From Simmondsia chinensis (Eukaryota > Streptophyta > Magnoliopsida > Caryophyllales > Simmondsiaceae), in the NCBI GenBank assembly GCA_018398585.1, contig JAGTTD010000019.1:8655702-8719701 (forward strand): DNA of 64,000 bases. Reading direction: 5' to 3'. The notes under the pieces were generated by a model. The model worked only from the letters and a program-made list of their open reading frames with translations. It had not been told where the DNA came from and searched no databases. Below are positions 57,710-64,000 of the stretch, piece after piece. A program made the position numbers and the translations under genes. Every line of letters starts with the position of its first letter. The first letter of the stretch is position 1.

Positions 57710-58250
57710 CTTATGGAGATGGTGGTCGATGGTAGCCTTGAGGACGGTACTCTGTTGGTGCGGTGCGGTGCTGAGTCTTCCGTGTGGTGGTGGTGGGTGG
57801 TGGGTCGAAGTGGCGGGTCAGAGGTGGGTCATTGTTTTGGTGGGTTGGGTCGTCGGTGTGCTGAGGTGGGTCAGAGGAGGTGGGTCGTGGTGGTTCGAGG
57901 GTGAGGTGGGCTGTGGTTCGAGGTTGAGGTGGGTTGTGGTTCGAGGTGCAGTGTCAGCTGGGCCGTGGTGGTTCGAGGTCGAGGTCGAGGTGGGTTGTGG
58001 TTCGAGGTCGAGGTCGAGGTCGAGGTGAGATGGGTGGTTCGTGGGTTGTGGTTCGTGGGTTGTGGTTCAAGGTCGGGGTGCGTTGGCTGGTCGGGTTGAG
58101 AATGGTGGGGGTCACTCTTCCGGCGGTGGGGTGTCGCCGTCACGGTAGCGACACCGGTGGATGGGGTCGAGCCGGCGAGGTGGCCGACGGTGTGCCGTTG
58201 GGGAGGCGGAGCGACCGGGGGGGGGGGGTGGTGTCAGTATCGGTTGGGCC
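57710..58250 (-). repeat. GC-rich internal repeats in the LINE 5' untranslated region
   Basis: On the plus strand strings of GAGGTGGGT, GTGGTTCGAGG and GGTCGAGGTCGAGG. Open frames here on both strands result from the repeat composition. RTE 5' regions often hold the internal promoter. Confidence 0.55.
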
Positions 58251-58312
58251 CAGAGCAGAGAGTAGAGAGAGTGAGAGAGAGAGAATATAATATTTTTATC
58301 ATGTGAATCTAG

Positions 58313-58590
58313 ATTGAATTGAAATAAACCAGACTAGACCGTAGACATTTAGCATCACAACATCGGACAAGAATTGGACTGAATAATTAAAAGCAGCTTG
58401 GATGTTACTTTGTTATAGTTGCAACAAAATCATTTTAATCAAATTGAATTGCTATATAATATTATACAAGAAAATTATCTATGTGCCCCAATATTTTAGC
58501 ATTTATTACATAGGTACCACGCAGTTTCAGTAATACATAATGTACCTTGAAGTTTAAAAATTTTGTCATGAATCATGTATCTTTTGCAAA
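58313..58590. repeat. Duplicated segment, copy 1 right part
   Basis: Continues copy 1 after the LINE: GTAGACATTTAGCATCACAA, ATATTATACAAGAAAATT, GGTACCACGCAG match 61213-61480. It stops where the LTR element starts. Confidence 0.85.
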
Positions 58591-58936
58591 ATAGAATCGA
58601 GGGTATTGATACTGATATTTTCGAGTCTAATCTCGAGTCTGCTTCTTTGGCTGCCACGTGTCCCGCTGAGGTGGCAAGCTTATTCTCACTTAGTTTTTTG
58701 TTATAAATACGGGGTAAGGGATATGTTGTATATGGTGCATGTGATGCATGGGTGTGTAACCCTTTCTCTCTCTCTCTCCCAAATCTCTTCTATGTAATCC
58801 TCCTCCCTTCTTCTATGTATTTGCCCCACTTTCTTTACTATCAATATAATACAAATACTTATGTTTAATGCTTGATTTGAGTGTTTATGTGGTTGATTAA
58901 GCGTGGGAATTAGCTGATTCCATTTGGTTTGTATCA
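58585..58936 (+). repeat. 5' LTR of the 2.1-kb element
   Basis: Begins TGCAAAATAGAATCGAGGG and ends GGTTTGTATCA. Confidence 0.8.
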
Positions 58937-58937
58937 A

Positions 58938-58949
58938 TGGTATCAGAGC
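58938..58949 (+). other. Primer-binding site (tRNA-iMet)
   Basis: TGGTATCAGAGC, one base after the 5' LTR. Confidence 0.9.
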
Positions 58950-59424
58950 AAGACGATCCTCAGCCCTAACCATCCCGATCATCATCTACATCACCGTTCA
59001 CCAGCCGCCGCCGCCGCCGCGGGAATCCACCATCTTTATCTCGCTGATCATCATCATCGGTCATCATCATCAACACCAAAGAGCAGTACATCCTCGTCCT
59101 CATCATCTACTCAGCACCACCAATCTCCAACAGCACTAACATCATCAACAACCACCACCATCTACATCCTCATCCCCCACCTTCATCATCATCGACTCCC
59201 CTCACCTCCCATGCCCAGCAACATCAGCCTCATCCTCTCCACCCACCCAAACCGAACCCAAGCCCAGATTTGGGTCCTCAACAGGTACTCCCCTCTCCAC
59301 TGATTTGGGTCCTCAATTCCTCCACCGATCATCGCCACCTGCAATCACCGATCATCATCTTCGAGTGATCTAAGTATCCTCAACAGTTGGTAGCATCAGG
59401 GCAAGTGAAATCAATTGTTAACAA

Positions 59425-60345
59425 TTGATTTTCCCAACTTGCATACAAGATGTTCGACAAAATGCCTCAACTAGTCTTTTAACTCTCTACAAGATCAACA
59501 CTGCCATGGCTGAAGGAAACCCACTCATGGAGCTCATGAGGCTTTTTCAAACTGGAAGTGTTGGCGAGTACCTCAGCCAGTTTGAGTCTTTGGCGAGCAA
59601 GTGCGAGTTGACAGAAGAGCAAAAGGTTAAATTGATGGTAGGAGGCCTGCGGGAAAATATAGCTGAACGCATTCTCTGGTTTAGGCCGCAAACTTTGCAT
59701 GACGCCAAGTTATTGGCCCGATTGGAAGAAGGCAACTGCGCCTACCTCGAGAAGTTAGCCGGCAAAGAACCTCTCAGTGCATTGCCAATCATAGCCATGC
59801 CAAGCCCTGCAAAGGACGATCACGCAAACCGTTTAACCCAGCAGCCGTTAATACCAACACCGGACACACTGCGGAGTTAGCCAAGTGTGGCGCCCACCAA
59901 ACTTGATGATGATGCTCCTCCTCTCTCTCAGCCAATCGTGGATCCTGGTCCAGATCCATGCCCGGATACCGCCATCACCCCACTCCTTGGCGCTTTCGAG
60001 GATGCTGCCATCTCCATGGTAGCTCCACCCCCTGCCATCTCTACCCCAGCCTCGGTTCTGCCTATCCTACTCTCGGCCAGTACAGAACCGCCAACTAGGT
60101 CAGATCATCTTGAGCTTCAGCCGCTGTGGGTTGTTGCTGCCAAGCCTCCACCGTCTTGCCATGTTGACAAACTCCAAGTGCCCTTCAAAGATTGTCCTTC
60201 GCCATTCCCGGAAGAATGGTTCACGACCCATGTCCTACTGGAGTTCCAAAAGTTGGTATTTGATCCAGGAAAATCATCGACCTTTCGGAGCAGGCTCGTT
60301 ATCCATAACCCTTGGGGGCAAGAGTCTTTGGAGGGGAAAGAGTAG
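59425..60345 (+). pseudogene. Gag-like protein with a proline-rich tail, one internal stop
   Basis: From ATG 59425: FQTGSVGEYLSQFESLASKC (about 47-66), EEQKVKLMVGGLRENIAE (about 70-87), RPQTLHDAKLLARLEE (94-109), a Retrotrans_gag-type module as in Ty3/gypsy elements (TGSV-EY-QFE, GL, P-TL-A-LA-LEE). A TAG at 59878-59880 ends this part at 151 residues. The same frame then stays open for 153 more codons, rich in Pro, Ser and Ala (DDDAPPLSQPIVDPGPDP, then PAISTPASVLPILLS), to TAG at 60343-60345. No zinc knuckle, protease or RT. The start could be the second Met at about 59503 (AMAEGNPLMELMRLF). Confidence 0.7.
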
Positions 60346-60348
60346 ATA

Positions 60349-60693
60349 TGAGCCAAAATAGAATCGGGGGTATTGATACTGATATTTTCGAGTCTAATCT
60401 CGAGTCTGCTTTTTTGGCTGCCACGTGTCCTGCAGAGGTGGCAGGCTTATCCTCACTTAGGTTTTTGTTATAAATAAGGGGTAAGGGATATGTTGTATAT
60501 GCTGCGTGTGATGTATGGGTGTGTATCCCTTTCTCTCTTTCCCTCAAATCTATAATCCTCCTCCCTTCTTTTATGTATTTGTCCCCTTGCTTTACCATCA
60601 ATATAATACAAATACTTATGTTTAATGCTTGATTTGAGTGTTTATGTGGTTGATTAAGTGTGGGAATTAGCTAATTCCATTTGGTTTGTATCA
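60349..60693 (+). repeat. 3' LTR of the 2.1-kb element
   Basis: Begins TGAGCCAAAATAGAATCGGG and ends GGTTTGTATCA. Confidence 0.85.
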
Positions 60694-61480
60694 GTGTGTT
60701 CACTATTTATTATTTGACAGATTTATTTGATTAATTTATGATCTATACAACCACATTATTTGAAATTCCCAGTGAGATTCAACTACTAATTTTATAATAA
60801 ACAGGTATTTACAATTTATTTACATTTTTATTATTAGTTTTGGCATTGTTTTGGTATCTGGTTGCTAAACAAAGATTACCTTTTTTAGTTCACCTCAACG
60901 TCTGGTTTGAATAACCACTCAAAACAGGTTTTCCACATTGTCAGTCTACAACAAGTATGTATTCATAATTTATTTTACTTATGATCCAAATTAATTAATA
61001 TATTACCAGATTTTAACTGCCAAAGTTTGTTTGTGTATATATATATATATATATGCACAAGACGTCAATTGAAATCAATGGCTAAGGCTCCTATTGTTTA
61101 GGGAGAAAACCATATTCTAGAAAGTGGTTTTCCCTTTTCCCTCAAATGAAAGAAAATGAGTCATAATTCTAAATGGCACAAAAACTTTCGCAATAATTAT
61201 CATGTGAATCTAGATTGAATTGACATAAACCAGGCTGGACCGTAGACATTTAGCATCACAACATCGGACAAGAATTGGACCGAATAATTAAAAGCACCTT
61301 TGATGTTACTTTGTTATAGTTGTAACAGAATAATTTTAATCAAGTTGAATTTCTATATAATATTATACAAGAAAATTTTTTGTGTGCTCCAATATTTTAG
61401 CATTTATTACATAGGTACCATGCAGCCCTGAAGTTTAAAAATTTTGTCAGGAATCATGTATCTTTTGCCAAAATTTAGTA
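60694..61480. repeat. Duplicated segment, copy 2 (uninterrupted)
   Basis: Contiguous match to 53697-54212 plus 58313-58590. It shows the empty site of the RTE LINE insertion. Its first bases GTGTGTTCAC sit directly against the 3' LTR. Confidence 0.9.
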
Positions 61481-62087
61481 AATTCTAAATAAAACAACAA
61501 TCTATGCGTATCTTCTATCATAATGCAATAATTTCTTTTGTTTGAAAATGCTAACACGACAATATTTTTGATAATATATAAGTAATTTTTGTCAGAATGT
61601 TGACAACTTTTTGGTAATATGGTCACAGTTTATATCACATTAGTTTTGGGAAGAAATTAGCCGAATTTTAAAGAAAATTCACCAGATTTTAACACAGTGT
61701 ATACGCAAGTGATAAAATTTCTAATCTCAAGGTATCTCATTGTATATATTAAAATGACTGGATTTATAGATGATAAATACTCAAATTTTAGAATGCCTAA
61801 GAAACAATTTTCCTAATTTATAAAGCTTTGATAGTTAATTTATTTTATTTTTTGTTACTTTTCGTATACGTTGGATTATTAATTACGTTGTCCTATAACA
61901 AGATGTAAAATGATTGGTGAAAAATATTTTTTTTTAAATATACAAGAAGATATTACAATACGGAATTAAGTTTTTCTTTAGAACAAACAACGAAAAATTC
62001 CAATTAGATTTTATATTTTTTAGGAAAGCCGTTTCCGATGAAAAATTAATTCTTAGATTATACTTTTTTGCAAAAACAAACGGAGCC
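61086..62087. mobile_element. PIF/Harbinger-like MITE, 1002 bp
   Basis: Ends GGCTCCTATTGTTT / AAACAAACGGAGCC, with the exact 3-bp target TAA on each side (61083-61085 and 62088-62090). Its right arm matches the left arm of 37893-38511 in reverse. No transposase. Confidence 0.85.
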
Positions 62088-62090
62088 TAA

Positions 62091-62779
<689 letters not shown>

Positions 62780-62837
62780 GGCCGCGTTAGCAACATCCGA
62801 TATAAGTGCCGAGTTGGGAAAAGGATTTACTTGACTC

Positions 62838-63300
62838 TAAAGGTGACCAACAGGCTAGGTCGGCCCGGAACTCGACCCGGCCTGACTCGCCTGGGCCGGG
62901 CCCCGAGCCTCCTCAAAATAGAGGAGGCCCGAGCCCGTGAAAGTTAGGGGCTTCTACTCCCCAACGCCACAGTGACACTGTCACAATAAAAAAAAAGTTT
63001 CATTTTTTTCCCTATAAATACTGACCATATTTTGTCATTTCACCACATAATAATCTCTTCAATTCTCTCTTCTCTACTTACTTACATACAATTATTTGCT
63101 CTAAATCTCTCAAGTTCGAAGTTTCAACTGTGTTCTGCTCGTAGAAGATTGTAGAAGTTCAAATCTCTGTACTGGTACTACGGTCGTTTCGTCGCCCCCT
63201 ATTTCTTCTTTCTTTACGAGCATTTCCTCCTCAATCACCTCCTCTGTTTCTTCAGTTACCGGGTTAGCCTCATTTACCACTCAAGGCGCCTTATGGGTCG
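62838..63300 (+). promoter_or_regulatory. GC-rich block then TATA promoter; possible hAT 5' end
   Basis: AAAGGTGACCAACAGGC followed by GGCCCGG/CCGGGCC-rich sequence (62856-62930), then CCCTATAAATACTGACC at 63021-63037 and a CT-rich leader. This layout resembles the 5' end of plant Ac-like hAT elements, but no transposase exon was recognised before 63300. Confidence 0.35.
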
Positions 63301-63962
63301 AGGCCAACGTGAGGTTCACCTCGCGATCTTCGAATGAGTTTCAGAAGTTTAGTCATGTGTTTCTTTCCCCTCCTTGTGAGCATTCAACACTTTCATAGAA
63401 TGCGCACCAACATTACACAAAGTTGAAGTTTAGACTCGAAGTATCTAAGTGATTAATTCATACAAGATAATTCATTGCATCCTCTTTGGAAGTTATAAAC
63501 TAAATAATTCGAAATTCAACAGTCTCAAAGAAACTTCGTGAATAATTTCTTATATGAACACTTTGAACTCCAAACAACAAAGGAAAATTTGATATCATAT
63601 AATAATTAGATGCCTGTTTGACTAAGCACATTTTTTATTTTTATCATAATGTTTGGTCCAATATAGAGTGCATCTAGATCAACAAAATTTGTTTCTTGTT
63701 TCTTTTAAACAGAAGAAAATTAATGTTTCTTATATAAATCAGAAGCAAATGCAGTTCAAAATGAAAATGTACTCATTAATAATTTGGAAAAGTTAAGTGT
63801 TTTCACATGACTGAATAAACGCTTAGGTCCATTAATGCTACTGGACTGGGCTTGGTTGTGACCTGTGCCTATAGTTTAGTTGGGCCAGTGACCCATTTAA
63901 CCATTAAGGCCCATTTTTTCATCAATGGGGCAGTTTTATCATAATTATTGGCATTACCAAAG
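63301..63962. other. No gene recognised
   Basis: No readable protein family. Confidence 0.4.
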
Positions 63963-64000
63963 AGGGCACCAACAAGCCGTCACCGGATCCCCTTAGAACT
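63963..64000 (+). pseudogene. 5S rRNA-like sequence cut by the window end
   Basis: GAGGGCACCAACAAG, then CACCGGATCCCCTTAGAACT, the 5' third of a 5S-like sequence. The bases before it (ATTACCAAAGAGGG) match those before the copy at 26305 (ATTACCTAAGAGGG), so both belong to one repeat family. Confidence 0.6.

Larger units (their letters stand above)
54213..58295 (-). mobile_element. Full-length RTE-clade LINE, 4083 bp
   Basis: A perfect 17-bp target duplication TTATCATGTGAATCTAG (54196-54212 and 58296-58312) bounds the whole insertion; the empty site exists in the duplicated segment at about 61195. On the minus strand: GC-rich 5' untranslated part (58295-57524), endonuclease, RT, C-terminal region, then a 3' part ending with a ~150-bp SINE-like body and a GTTGTTGTTGTTGCTG tail (54365-54213). 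RTE elements encode one APE-endonuclease/RT protein. Confidence 0.9.
58585..60693 (+). mobile_element. Non-autonomous LTR retrotransposon, 2.1 kb
   Basis: LTRs 58585-58936 and 60349-60693 match closely. Primer site TGGTATCAGAGC at 58938-58949; purine tract GGAGGGGAAAGAG at 60330-60342. LTR ends GTATCA; TTATAAATA box at about 58699 and 60470. Only a gag-like frame lies inside. The flanks are not a target duplication: the left flank is the end of the duplicated segment's copy 1, the right flank is the start of copy 2. Confidence 0.85.

Noticed and set aside
57713..58290. Several overlapping open frames on both strands in the GC-rich block
   Set aside because: Low-complexity products of GAGGTGGGT/GGTCGAGG repeats in the 5' untranslated part of the RTE LINE.

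Overview
This is a stretch of nuclear DNA from a flowering plant, most likely a eudicot. It is AT-rich and dominated by transposable elements in many states of decay. The plant origin rests on Ty1/copia and Ty3/gypsy elements with tRNA-iMet-type primer sites (TGGTATCAGAGC), plant L1 and RTE LINEs, TRIM/SMART-type mini-LTR elements, hAT, Mutator-like and PIF/Harbinger-like MITEs, 5S-rRNA-like repeats, and one plant-type MATE transporter gene. I could not identify the species.

Only one protein gene looks intact and cellular: a MATE/DTX transporter on the minus strand (19437-21015), probably two exons with an 88-bp intron. A tRNA-Gly(CCC)-like gene with a Pol III T-run lies at 16514-16584 (minus). 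The other long reading frames belong to transposons, broken fragments or simple repeats.

Layout. 0-6.4 kb: a copia gag fragment at the left edge, a C2-domain gene fragment held between inverted LTR ends (2.4-3.4 kb), a gypsy integrase tail and a LINE RNase H remnant. 6.4-13.6 kb: one 5'-truncated L1 LINE split by a truncated Tork-like copia element and by a 1.3-kb foldback element that itself contains a GCTCG-rich repeat. 14-19 kb: a copia LTR, tRNA-like sequences, a Harbinger-like MITE and short copies of the RTE 3' end. 19.4-21.8 kb: the MATE gene and a 309-bp hAT MITE. 22-44 kb: gene-poor DNA with MITEs, two clear and one doubtful mini-LTR elements, a 5S-rRNA-like sequence fused to a SINE-like body, short L1 insertions and a degraded copia element. 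44.8-52.2 kb: a near-complete Tork-like copia element with an internal tandem duplication. 53.7-62.1 kb: a duplicated segment whose two copies flank a 2.1-kb non-autonomous LTR element; the first copy is also split by a full-length 4.08-kb RTE LINE with a perfect 17-bp target duplication. 62.5-64 kb: a perfect (CA)135 microsatellite, a promoter-like region and a second 5S-like sequence cut by the window end.

I found no operon-like or defence-like gene system. The value of the window is as a record of nested insertions, and in a few odd structures: the captured C2 fragment, the 5S-headed SINE-like unit, the RTE LINE that shares its 3' end with short dispersed copies, and the internally duplicated copia. 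All boundaries were read by eye and may be off by a few bases.
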